Assembly (NCBI GenBank): GCA_009377495.1
Contig: WHTZ01000016.1
Coordinates: forward strand, 40,147-104,146
Length of the DNA stretch: 64,000 nucleotides
From: Luteitalea sp.
GTDB taxonomy: Bacteria; Acidobacteriota; Vicinamibacteria; Vicinamibacterales; Vicinamibacteraceae
Direction: 5' to 3'
The notes under the pieces are model-generated. The model had not been told where the DNA came from, did not search any database, and worked only from the letters and a program-made list of their open reading frames with translations. This document shows, one piece after another, positions 16,892-24,200 of this stretch. Position 1 is the first letter of the stretch, and each line of letters opens with the position of its first letter. The position numbers were made by a program, and so were the translations under genes.

Positions 16892-18031
16892 ATGGGCGCC
16901 CTGCGACACCGTTACCGATTCGAGCCTTCGCGAGTGAAGCACCCCGCACTTTCGATCGTCCTCTTGCTGTTGGTCGCGTTCAGGCTTCAAGGTCAATCGA
17001 AGCCGGGCGCAGACTTCGAGACGCTGCCGTTCGCGCCGCGGCAGGCGATTTGCTATCGCGCGCCCTCGCGCATGACCCTCGACGGCCAGCTCGACGAAGC
17101 GGCCTGGCGGGCGGCGCCATGGTCCGATCCCTTCGTCGATATCGAGGGCCACGGCCGTCCCCGCTTCCGCACACGTGCGAAGATGCTCTGGGACGATGAG
17201 CACTTCTACATCGCGGCGGAGCTGGAAGAGCCAGACATCTGGGGCACTCTCACCGAGCGCGACTCGGTCATTTTTCGCGACAACGACTTCGAGGTCTTCA
17301 TCGACCCTGATGGCGAAACACATGCCTACTACGAGCTGGAGGTGAATGCGCTCGGTACCGTGTGGGATCTGATGCTGTTGCAGCCCTACCGCGATGGCGG
17401 TCCGCCGATCGACGCATGGGACATTCCAGGGCTCCGGGTTGGCATCGATCTGCGTGGCACGATCAATCGTCCCGGCGATCGTGACGAAGGCTGGGTCGTG
17501 GAGATGGCGATTCCATGGAAAGCCCTCCGCGAGGCGGCGCCGGGTCGCAGGCCGCCGCGCAACGGCGATCAGTGGCGCCTCAACTTCTCACGCGTCCAGT
17601 GGCGGACTGACGTCAAGAATGGCACCTACGTCAAGCGCTTGGATCCGAGCACCGGGAAGCCGCTGCCCGAGGACAATTGGGTCTGGAGCCCACAGGGGGC
17701 GATCAACATGCACATGCCCGAGCGGTGGGGTGTCGTGCAGTTCTCGGGCATGCACGCCGGTCGGACCACCACGCCGTTCGTCGAAGATCCCAACGATCGC
17801 GTGAAGTGGGCGCTGCGGCGCCTGTACTATCGCCAGCGGCAGTTTCGCGCCGCACACGGCCGGTACGCCGCCGATCTGTCGGCGCTCGACGTCGGCAGCA
17901 TTCGCGTGGACGGGCTCGCGTTCCGGCCGTCGATGAAGGTGACGGATTCTCTGTACGAGATCCGAGCGCGTGGTTTCGGCGGCGCGGTCGTGCACCTTCG
18001 CCAGGACGGCAAGGTCTGGTTGATACCGTGA
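16892..18031 (+). CDS. exported CBM9-like carbohydrate-binding protein
   Basis: 379 residues, or 365 from a GTG at 16934 which gives a tidier signal peptide (KHPALSIVLLLLVAFRLQGQ). The core is the DOMON/CBM9-like beta-sandwich: ITLDG-type strand RMTLDGQLDEAAWRAAPWSD, FRTRAKMLWDDEHFYIAAEL, DNDFEVFIDPDGETHAYYELEVNALGTVWDLML, VEMAIPWKAL and QWRLNFSRVQWRT. This domain binds sugars or heme-like ligands in secreted proteins and enzymes. The C-terminal ~90 residues (VKWALRRLYYRQRQFRAAHG) look like a pilin-type helix-strand module. It stands alone and converges with the PEP-mutase-like gene. Confidence 0.8.
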   Translation: MGALRHRYRFEPSRVKHPALSIVLLLLVAFRLQGQSKPGADFETLPFAPRQAICYRAPSRMTLDGQLDEAAWRAAPWSDPFVDIEGHGRPRFRTRAKMLWDDEHFYIAAELEEPDIWGTLTERDSVIFRDNDFEVFIDPDGETHAYYELEVNALGTVWDLMLLQPYRDGGPPIDAWDIPGLRVGIDLRGTINRPGDRDEGWVVEMAIPWKALREAAPGRRPPRNGDQWRLNFSRVQWRTDVKNGTYVKRLDPSTGKPLPEDNWVWSPQGAINMHMPERWGVVQFSGMHAGRTTTPFVEDPNDRVKWALRRLYYRQRQFRAAHGRYAADLSALDVGSIRVDGLAFRPSMKVTDSLYEIRARGFGGAVVHLRQDGKVWLIP

Positions 18032-18042
18032 GCGCAGGTCGG

Positions 18043-18891
18043 TCACGTGCGGCGAGCGAACAGCGCCTCCGCCTCACCGAACCCATAGAAGCTGCGCTCG
18101 ATGGATGTCCAGGTTCCGGTGTCGCGAAGCTCTTTCGCGATGTCCCGCAGCGTGCCAAGCGTCGCCAACATCGCCATCTGACCGAGGCTGACGCGACGGG
18201 CGCCGGCCGCGAACAGCACCTCGGCCGCCGGCGCGCCAGGCAGGGCCATCAGACTGATGGGGCCGTCGATCGCATCAACCAGCCGCCGCACCCCGTCAGG
18301 ATCGACCAGCAGCGGGACGAACACAAGATCGGCGCCAGCCTCGAGGTAAGCCTGCCCTCGCACAACGGTCATCGCAATCCGCTCGTCGAGGTCCGCGCCG
18401 AGGCCCAGCAAGAACGTGTCGGTTCGCGCATTGATCACGAGAGGGATACCTCGCTGTTCGGCAGCCGATCGCGCCGCAGCGATCCGCCTTGCCTGATCTG
18501 CGACACTGAAGAGCGGCGCTTCGCCCATCCCGGCCGTGTTGTCTTCCAGGTTCACGCCGACGGCGCCGACATCGAGCACCGCGTCGATGGTCTCGGCGAC
18601 GTCCGCGGGCGCGGGGCCGTAACCCGCCTCGATATCGGCGGTGATCGGCCGCTCGCACGCGGCGACAACGGAAGCAATCTCGCGAACCATGGCCTCTCGT
18701 CCGATCCGCTGACCGTCACCGAGTCCGCGGGCGTAGGCGATTCCCGCGCTCGTCGTGCCAATGGCCGGGAAGCCGGCCTCTTCGAAGATGCGCGCGCTTG
18801 CGGCATCCCAGGCATTGGGCAGTAGCAAGCGACCGGCGAGGTTGAGATCGCGGAAGTGGGTGGCAAGCGATGCTTGATCGAATCGAGTCAT
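18043..18891 (-). CDS. isocitrate lyase/PEP mutase-family protein
   Basis: 282 residues of the PEP mutase/isocitrate lyase superfamily, Mg-dependent enzymes that make or break C-C or P-C bonds beside a carboxylate. Features: LLPNAWDAASARIFEEAGFPAIGTTSAG, the Asp-containing PITADIEAGYG, VGVNLEDNTAG, VINARTDTFLLG and LEAGADLVFVP. The Cys loop KKCGH typical of isocitrate lyase is absent, so a carboxyphosphonoenolpyruvate mutase-like or oxaloacetate-decarboxylase-like role is more likely. Single gene; substrate unknown. Confidence 0.85.
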   Translation of the reverse strand: MTRFDQASLATHFRDLNLAGRLLLPNAWDAASARIFEEAGFPAIGTTSAGIAYARGLGDGQRIGREAMVREIASVVAACERPITADIEAGYGPAPADVAETIDAVLDVGAVGVNLEDNTAGMGEAPLFSVADQARRIAAARSAAEQRGIPLVINARTDTFLLGLGADLDERIAMTVVRGQAYLEAGADLVFVPLLVDPDGVRRLVDAIDGPISLMALPGAPAAEVLFAAGARRVSLGQMAMLATLGTLRDIAKELRDTGTWTSIERSFYGFGEAEALFARRT

Positions 18892-18992
18892 GTCTCTCCT
18901 CGTGTGGGTATAAGGCGTGGGTCGCAGGGCGTGAAGCCCGTCTGCGACCGATCATGTCTCGTGATGCTGACGTTTGCTGGCCGTTTTCGGAC

Positions 18993-19162
18993 CTAGACAT
19001 CTTCTAAGGCCGAAGTCTTGAGAGATGAAGCAAGTTTTCTGAAGGGCGGCCTTAGAAGCTGTCTTAGGCGCGGCCGCCGTCGGCGGCCGCGCATCTAGTA
19101 GCGAAGATCCGCCCCACCGTGGTTCGCCTTAGGCTCGGCGGTTTGAGGCGGAGCTTCGCTAC
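18993..19162 (+). repeat. three-hairpin dispersed repeat, copy A
   Basis: A 170-bp element with three successive stem-loops: GACATCTTCTAAGGCC with GGCCTTAGAAGCTGTC; GCGCGGCCGCC-GTC-GGCGGCCGCGC; and GTAGCGAAGATCCGCC with GGCGGAGCTTCGCTAC. Copy B at 39402-39571 is nearly identical by eye (two differences seen); copy C at 45142-45312 is inverted and diverged. It fills most of the gap between the PEP-mutase-like gene and the Ada-AlkA gene. No ORF lies within it. Confidence 0.9.
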
Positions 19163-19262
19163 GAGTCCCTCGTCGCACGCGGCGCGATGACACGAGTCGA
19201 CGGAGAATGACCGTGTCCGAAAACCGCTAGACTTTGGGGGCACGGCGGCGCAACGATCGGTC

Positions 19263-20789
19263 ATGGATCTCGATCACGACGCCTGTTACCGAGCAATGTG
19301 TGCTCGAGACGCGCGCTTCGATGGGCGGCTCTTCTGCGGCGTGAAAACGACTGGCATCTACTGCCGACCAGTGTGTCCCGCACGCACCCCGAAGCGCGAG
19401 AACGTCACCTTCTATGCGGCGGCCGCCGCAGCGCAGGGGGCGGGCTTTCGTCCCTGCCTGCGTTGCCGGCCGGAGACCGCGCCCGAGCTCGCCGCCTGGC
19501 GCGGGACGTCGAACACCGTCTCGCGGGCCCTCTCGCTCATCGAGCTCGGTGCCCTGGACGAAGGCTCGGTCGATGCCCTCGCTGAACGACTGGGTGTGGG
19601 CGAGCGACAACTCCGGCGGCTGTTTCACCGACACCTCGGCGCATCGCCCATCGGCGTCGCCCAAACCCGGCGGGTGCTGCTCGCCAAGCAGCTGATCCAC
19701 GAGACGAGCTTGCCGATGGCGGAGGTGGCGTTGGCAGCCGGATTCGGCAGCATCCGACGATTCAACGAGATATTTCGGCAACTCTTCGGCCGACCGCCGA
19801 GCGCCCTTCGCCGCGGTGGTGCCACAGAGGTGTCGTCTGGATCGACGGGAGAGGTGATGATTCTGCTTCGCTATCGGCCACCGTACGATTGGCCAGCGAT
19901 GCTGTCGTTTCTCCGAGCGCGCGCGGTTCCGGGTCTCGAGGCGGTGTCAGGCGGCGGCTATGCACGCACGATCGAGATTGCCCGCCTGCATGGGACGGTC
20001 TCGGTACGGCCGGCTCGAGGGAACGCCCTTCAGGCCACCATCCGATTTCCGAAGCTGTCAGCCCTCCCCACCATCATTGCGCGCCTGCGCCGGGTGTTCG
20101 ATCTCGCCGCAGACCCCGACGTCATCGGCGCTCACCTCGCCGAGGATCCCGTTCTGGCACCCTTGGTGGCGGCACGGCCAGGCCTGCGACTCCCTGGGGC
20201 GTGGGACGGCTTCGAGCTCGCCGTTCGTGCGGTGCTGGGCCAGCAGATCACGGTGACGGCGGCGGCCGGCTTGGCAGGGAAGTTGGTCGCGAGCTACGGG
20301 GCGCCTTTAGCGGGCCAGCCGACGCGCAGCGAAACCGCGCGCCGGACGGCGACCGCGAGCGTCGGGTCAGACGCGCTCACACACGTCTTCCCACGACCCG
20401 AGCGCCTTGCGGCGGTCGACCTCTCGACGCTCGGGATGCCACGGACCCGAGCGGCCGCACTTTCATCGCTGGCGGCGGCCGTCATGGCAGATCCGGAGAT
20501 CTTCAGCGCTGGCCGGAGCCTGGACGACACCATCACCGAGCTTCGCGCGCTCTCTGGCGTTGGCGAGTGGACCGCTCAATACATCGCCATGCGTGAGCTG
20601 CGCGAGCCAGACGCCTTTCCCGCGGCCGACAGTGGTCTGATGCGGGCGATGATTGATGCCGAGGGGCGCAGGCCGACCGCCAGCGAGTTGCTCGCGAGAT
20701 CGGATCGCTGGCGGCCATGGCGTGCTTACGCCGCGCAGCACCTCTGGGCCTCCTGCGGGACGGGCCGTGGCGTCGAAGATGCAGCGTGA
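19263..20789 (+). CDS. alkA: Ada-type regulator fused to AlkA DNA-3-methyladenine glycosylase
   Basis: 508 residues in three parts. Residues 1-75 are the Ada N-terminal zinc domain (RDARFDGRLFCGVKTTGIYCRPVCPAR...CLRCRPE) with the four Cys, one of which accepts methyl groups from phosphotriesters. Residues 85-185 are an AraC-type HTH (VDALAERLGVGERQLRRLFHRHLG, MAEVALAAGFGSIRRFNEIFR). The rest is an AlkA base-excision glycosylase: FELAVRAVLGQQITVTAAAGLAG and the helix-hairpin-helix plus catalytic Asp region LSGVGEWTAQYIAMRELREPDAFPAADSGL. It both senses alkylation and removes 3-methyladenine. Many bacteria carry this fusion. No ogt partner is next to it. Confidence 0.92.
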   Translation: MDLDHDACYRAMCARDARFDGRLFCGVKTTGIYCRPVCPARTPKRENVTFYAAAAAAQGAGFRPCLRCRPETAPELAAWRGTSNTVSRALSLIELGALDEGSVDALAERLGVGERQLRRLFHRHLGASPIGVAQTRRVLLAKQLIHETSLPMAEVALAAGFGSIRRFNEIFRQLFGRPPSALRRGGATEVSSGSTGEVMILLRYRPPYDWPAMLSFLRARAVPGLEAVSGGGYARTIEIARLHGTVSVRPARGNALQATIRFPKLSALPTIIARLRRVFDLAADPDVIGAHLAEDPVLAPLVAARPGLRLPGAWDGFELAVRAVLGQQITVTAAAGLAGKLVASYGAPLAGQPTRSETARRTATASVGSDALTHVFPRPERLAAVDLSTLGMPRTRAAALSSLAAAVMADPEIFSAGRSLDDTITELRALSGVGEWTAQYIAMRELREPDAFPAADSGLMRAMIDAEGRRPTASELLARSDRWRPWRAYAAQHLWASCGTGRGVEDAA

Positions 20790-20970
20790 GGTGAGTCGCG
20801 TCAGCTGACGAGAGGACCGATGGTCCGTCCCGAGGGTGCTGGTGCCGGTATCCCCAGCCAGGACGCCATCGTGGCGCACACGTCCGAGAGGCTCGCTTTC
20901 CGCAACGCCGCAGTCGGCACGTCTGGCATGTCGGGCCGGATCGCCAGCATCTCGTCGACACCAGGTAGCC

Positions 20971-21006
20971 TTGACAACTATTATACTAATGAGCTAGTAC
21001 AATAGT
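20971..21006 (+). promoter_or_regulatory. promoter with palindromic operator of the GntR-slipin operon
   Basis: TTGACA at 20971-20976 is followed by a 30-bp palindrome, ACTATTATACTA at 20977-20988 and TAGTACAATAGT at 20995-21006, 11 of 12 positions paired around a 6-base centre. A -10 such as TAGTAC at 20995-21000 would fall inside it, putting the transcript start three or four bases before the GTG at 21011. YtrA-type GntR proteins bind TACTA/TAGTA-like palindromes, so autoregulation is the natural reading. Confidence 0.7.
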
Positions 21007-21010
21007 TCAA

Positions 21011-21445
21011 GTGGGCATCGTCTCCATCGACCCTCGCGACCGAACGCCGATCTACGCCCAGCTCGACCGCGGGTTGCGCGCGGCGATCGCCACCGGCCGC
21101 TTGCGCCTCGGCGATCAACTGCCGACTGTCCGTCAGCTCGCGGTCGATCTCCGTGTCAACGCCAACACGGTCGCGCGGGTCTACGCGGAGCTCGAGCGCG
21201 CCGGCGTCATCGAGACGCGGCGCGGCGTCGGGTCGTTCATCCGTGCCACGCCTGCGCAGGCCCACCCGCCGCGCGAGCACGAGCGTCGGCTACGCGCCTT
21301 CGTCACGCGCGTGCTCGCCGATGCCGATGCCGCGGGGCTGGCAATCGACGATGTGATCGCTGCATTGAGCGCGCATCGGCCTTCGACCCTTCGACAGTCT
21401 CAGGGGCGCCCCACGCGTGTTGCAGGGCGACAAGGAGGAACATAA
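21011..21445 (+). CDS. YtrA-subfamily GntR transcriptional regulator
   Basis: 144 residues from a GTG. The winged helix is complete: DPRDRTPIYAQLDRGLRAAIATGRLRLGDQLPTVRQLAVDLRVNANTVARVYAELERAGVIETRRGVGSFI. As in the YtrA subfamily there is only a short helical dimerisation tail (REHERRLRAFVTRVLADADAAG) and no ligand-binding domain. The start lies four bases after the operator palindrome, leaving no room for a ribosome site, so the message is probably leaderless. The slipin gene follows directly, making a regulator plus membrane-protein operon typical of this subfamily. Confidence 0.87.
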   Translation: MGIVSIDPRDRTPIYAQLDRGLRAAIATGRLRLGDQLPTVRQLAVDLRVNANTVARVYAELERAGVIETRRGVGSFIRATPAQAHPPREHERRLRAFVTRVLADADAAGLAIDDVIAALSAHRPSTLRQSQGRPTRVAGRQGGT

Positions 21446-22411
21446 ATGGTCTCCATGGGCTTCGGACGTCGCTCGGAGGACTCGGCTGTCAACGGGCCGC
21501 GCGTGAACGTGGTCGCGATCGCGATCTTGCTTGGTGCCATCGGACTGGGCATGGCTGGATCGATCGCGATCGGCGACTACCTCCCGCTGTTCGCAATGAT
21601 GGTCGTGGGCGTGGTGCTGATGCCGTCGCCCCGGATCGCGCAGCAGTGGGAACGCGCCATTGTTCTACGATTTGGCCGATTCGTCGGCTTGCGCGGCCCG
21701 GGGCTGTTTTGGATCGTGCCCTTCGTCGACCGCGTGTCGTCGTGGATCGATCAGCGCACGATCACCACCAGCTTTGCCGCCGAGCAAACGCTCACCTCCG
21801 ACACGGTGCCGGTGAATGTCGACGCGGTGCTGTTCTGGATGGTGCACGACGCGGAGAGGGCCGCGCTCGAAGTACAGGACTACTCACAAGCGGTGAGTTG
21901 GGCGGCGCAGACCGCACTGCGTGACATCATCGGCCGCACCACGCTCACCGATTTGCTGCGCGGCCGCGAGCGGATCGAGAGCGAGTTGCAGAACTTGATC
22001 GATCAACGGTCCAATCCCTGGGGCGTCACCGTCTCGTCTGTCGAGATGCGCGACGTGGTCATCCCCGGTGCCCTGCAGGACGCGATGTCGCGGGAGGCAC
22101 AGGCGGCGCGGGAGAAGCAGGCGCGCATCATCCTCGGCCAAGCGGAGATGGAAATCGCCCACTCGTTCCGAGAGGCCGCAAAGTCCTACCACCAGGACCC
22201 GACGGCGCTCCACTTGCGCGCGATGAACATGCTCTATGAAGGGCTGAAGGAAAAGGGCGCGCTCATGGTGATCCCGAGCAGCGCCGTGGACTCGATGGGC
22301 TTGGGCGGGTTGGTCGGCGCCGCGGCGCTGAGACAAGAGCATCTCGCTGCGAGCGGACCGCCTTCGTCCAGGCTACAGCGGTCTGGCGAGGAGGGAAGGA
22401 AGACGGAGTAG
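21446..22411 (+). CDS. slipin/stomatin-like SPFH membrane protein
   Basis: 321 residues. The ATG at 21446 has AAGGAGGA seven bases upstream, at the very end of the GntR gene. Two close hydrophobic segments (VVAIAILLGAIGLGMAGSIAI and YLPLFAMMVVGVVLM) are followed by the SPFH domain: QQWERAIVLRFGRFVGLRGPGLFWIVPFVDRV, LTSDTVPVNVDAVLFWMV, AQTALRDIIGRTTLTDLL, WGVTVSSVEMRDVVIP and a helical REAQAAREKQARIILGQAEME. Slipins organise membrane microdomains and often pair with a NfeD protease-like protein, which is absent here. Expression is probably under the upstream GntR. Confidence 0.9.
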   Translation: MVSMGFGRRSEDSAVNGPRVNVVAIAILLGAIGLGMAGSIAIGDYLPLFAMMVVGVVLMPSPRIAQQWERAIVLRFGRFVGLRGPGLFWIVPFVDRVSSWIDQRTITTSFAAEQTLTSDTVPVNVDAVLFWMVHDAERAALEVQDYSQAVSWAAQTALRDIIGRTTLTDLLRGRERIESELQNLIDQRSNPWGVTVSSVEMRDVVIPGALQDAMSREAQAAREKQARIILGQAEMEIAHSFREAAKSYHQDPTALHLRAMNMLYEGLKEKGALMVIPSSAVDSMGLGGLVGAAALRQEHLAASGPPSSRLQRSGEEGRKTE

Positions 22412-22488
22412 CCCAGGAGGCGGAGATTAGGGGCCAGTGGCTGGGCAAAGATCGTCACTGCGCCCAGGCGCGCTATCCGCGCCGCCTC

Positions 22489-22776
22489 GTGATGGGCGGC
22501 ATAACGATGCCAGGCTTGGCGGGTGTCTTGTCGGGGTTGGTGAACCGAGTCGTGGTGGATCGGACCGGGCTCACGGGAAACTTCGATCTGGAGCTCGAAG
22601 CCGTCGAAATCCGCGCATCGGCAACGCAGGGGCCGAGCTCCAGGCCGTCCGACACCGATCAATCAATCTTCGCGGCGCTGCCGCAACAGCTCGGGCTCGA
22701 GCTGGAATCGACAAAGGGTCCGGTGGAGATCATCGTCATCGATCGTGCCGAGAAACCTGTTGTGCAAGAGAACCTA
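22489..22776 (+). pseudogene. C-terminal remnant of a TIGR03435-family protein
   Basis: The frame contains GGITMPGLAGVLSGLVNRVVVDRTGLTGNFDLELE, then DQSIFAALPQQLGLELESTK and GPVEIIVIDRAEKP, the conserved C-terminus of TIGR03435 proteins, a soil-acidobacterial family of unknown function usually 250 residues or more. The N-terminal two thirds are absent; upstream the frame runs open into the slipin gene's end without similarity. The frame continues beyond the family end, antisense to vapC, to a stop at 22905. Confidence 0.75.
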
Positions 22777-23157
22777 GTTTCGCGCGTCGATGAGGGGGAG
22801 GGCATAACGTGGAAACGTGCTGTCGCTAGTGACGATCGTCAACTCCTCGACTCGCGCGGCGGCAAGGATCAGGCGGTCGAACGGGTCGCGATGGTGCGGC
22901 GGTAACTCGCGCACCGCGTCGGCGTGCTCGAAGCTGACAGGCAGCTCGCTGAACCCACTTTCGATCACGGCCTGGGCGGGTCGTCGGACGCTGCGCAGTT
23001 TGCCGAGCGCGGCCTTGATCGCGATCTCCCAGGCCGAGGCCGCGCTGACGTAGACTTCAGCAGCGTTCTGCATGGCGGCGCGGGCGTTGCCGCCAAGACG
23101 CGGATCGTTGGCATCCCACCAGATGAACGCTTCCGTGTCGAGGAGAAGGCGCTTCAC
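22774..23157 (-). CDS. VapC-like PIN-domain toxin
   Basis: 127 residues, full length for a PIN ribonuclease toxin. The acidic residues are Asp7 in LLLDTEAFIWW, Glu in ASAWEIAIKAALGKL, Asp in HHRDPFDRLILAAA and Asp in TIVTSDSTF. It should cleave RNA, commonly tRNA, when released from its antitoxin. Its start overlaps the antitoxin's stop by four bases. The HHRDPFDRLL-type motif places it with PIN toxins that pair with Phd/YefM antitoxins. Confidence 0.88.
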   Translation of the reverse strand: MKRLLLDTEAFIWWDANDPRLGGNARAAMQNAAEVYVSAASAWEIAIKAALGKLRSVRRPAQAVIESGFSELPVSFEHADAVRELPPHHRDPFDRLILAAARVEELTIVTSDSTFPRYALPLIDARN

Positions 23158-23402
23158 TCCGCTCGTCCCTCAAAGGCGGCCAACAGCTCATCCGGCAGAG
23201 CCTCGTTGAAGTCACCGACGATTTCCCACTGACCCGCTCCACGTCCGGGCACCCGGGGCCTCGTGGGAGAGAGCGGGACGAGGCGTGCTTGAGGCTTGCC
23301 GTTCCGAGTGATGATGACCTCTTCGCCAGCGGCGGCCCGCTGGACCAGTTCCGGCAAGCGTGCCTTGGCGTCCGCGATGTTCACCGGCTTGGGGAGAGGC
23401 AT
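23154..23402 (-). CDS. Phd/YefM-family antitoxin
   Basis: 82 residues from the ATG at 23402 (an upstream in-frame start at 23435 would lie inside the promoter). The N-terminal VNIADAKARLPELVQRAAAGEEVIITRNGKPQARLVPL is the Phd DNA-binding fold; the tail GDFNEALPDELLAAFEGRAE should wrap the toxin. It is the first gene of the pair, overlaps vapC by four bases, and is preceded by a palindromic operator, as expected for autorepression. Confidence 0.88.
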   Translation of the reverse strand: MPLPKPVNIADAKARLPELVQRAAAGEEVIITRNGKPQARLVPLSPTRPRVPGRGAGQWEIVGDFNEALPDELLAAFEGRAE

Positions 23403-23414
23403 GACGCATATTCC

Positions 23415-23463
23415 TTGACCATGATGACCTGACAATAGTACTTAATATGACCATCATGGTCAA
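23415..23463 (-). promoter_or_regulatory. operator/promoter of the Phd-VapC pair
   Basis: A perfect 12-bp inverted repeat, TTGACCATGATG at 23415-23426 and CATCATGGTCAA at 23452-23463, brackets the promoter. Read on the minus strand the outer arm supplies the -35 TTGACC (23458-23463) and, after 17 bases, TACTAT (23435-23440). The inner arm lies at the expected transcript start. This arrangement fits conditional repression by the toxin-antitoxin complex. Confidence 0.75.
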
Positions 23464-23595
23464 CACGCAGATCAATGTAGGAGACGAGACGAACGTGTAC
23501 GATCGGGTACACCTTGCCGTGGCAGCCTCGGTAAGCGTCCGGACTTCTGCACCGGGCTTCTTTAGGCTGCGAAACGTCGAGGTCGGAGGGACTCT

Positions 23596-24195
23596 ATGTC
23601 GGTCATTATGACTCTGCTCGTGCTTGTCCTCGTCATCGTCGTGCTCGGCGCGGTCGTGACGGGCATCTTCAACAAACTCGTGACCTATCGAAACCGTTAC
23701 AAAAATGCGTTCGCCCAGATCGAGGTCCAGCTCAAGCGGCGTTATGATCTCATTCCCAATCTGGTCGAGACCGCCAAGGGCTACATGAAACATGAGCGCG
23801 AGACGCTCGAGGCCGTGATCCATGCGAGAAATCAGGCGGCTGGCGGTCTGCAGAAGGCTGCGGCGGATCCCGGGAACGCCGAAGCCATCGCAGGCTTGTC
23901 TGCCGCGGAGGGCGTGCTCACAGGAGCCGTCGGTCGACTGTTTGCGTTGGCAGAAAGCTACCCGGACCTGAAGGCCAATCAGAACATGATGCAGCTCAGC
24001 GAGGAGCTGCGATCCACCGAGAACAGGGTGGCCTTTGCGCGACAAGCCTTCAACGACGGCGTGACGACGTACAACACCTACAAACAAACGTTTCCGGCGG
24101 CCATGTTCGCAGGGATGTTTGGCCACGGCCAGGATGCAGCGTTGCTGCAGTTCGACAGCGAAGAAATTCAACAAGCTCCCAAGGTAGCGTTCTGA
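23596..24195 (+). CDS. LemA family protein
   Basis: 199 residues: an N-terminal membrane helix (TLLVLVLVIVVLGAVVTGIF), then the LemA helical bundle with YRNRYKNAFAQIEVQLKRRYDLIPNLVETAKGYMKHERETLE, LFALAESYPDLKANQNMMQLSEELRSTENRVAFARQAFND and VTTYNTYKQTFPAAMFAGMFG. LemA proteins are membrane-anchored with the C-terminus outside and frequently lie beside an M48 protease or a TPM-domain protein. Here the M48 protease begins six bases after its stop, so the two are very likely translated from one message and act together at the envelope. Confidence 0.93.
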   Translation: MSVIMTLLVLVLVIVVLGAVVTGIFNKLVTYRNRYKNAFAQIEVQLKRRYDLIPNLVETAKGYMKHERETLEAVIHARNQAAGGLQKAAADPGNAEAIAGLSAAEGVLTGAVGRLFALAESYPDLKANQNMMQLSEELRSTENRVAFARQAFNDGVTTYNTYKQTFPAAMFAGMFGHGQDAALLQFDSEEIQQAPKVAF

Positions 24196-24200
24196 GGCGG

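Noticed and set aside
17677..18825. A 382-residue plus-strand ORF
   Set aside because: It spans the end of the CBM9-like gene and is antisense to the PEP-mutase-like gene, both of which have clear motifs.
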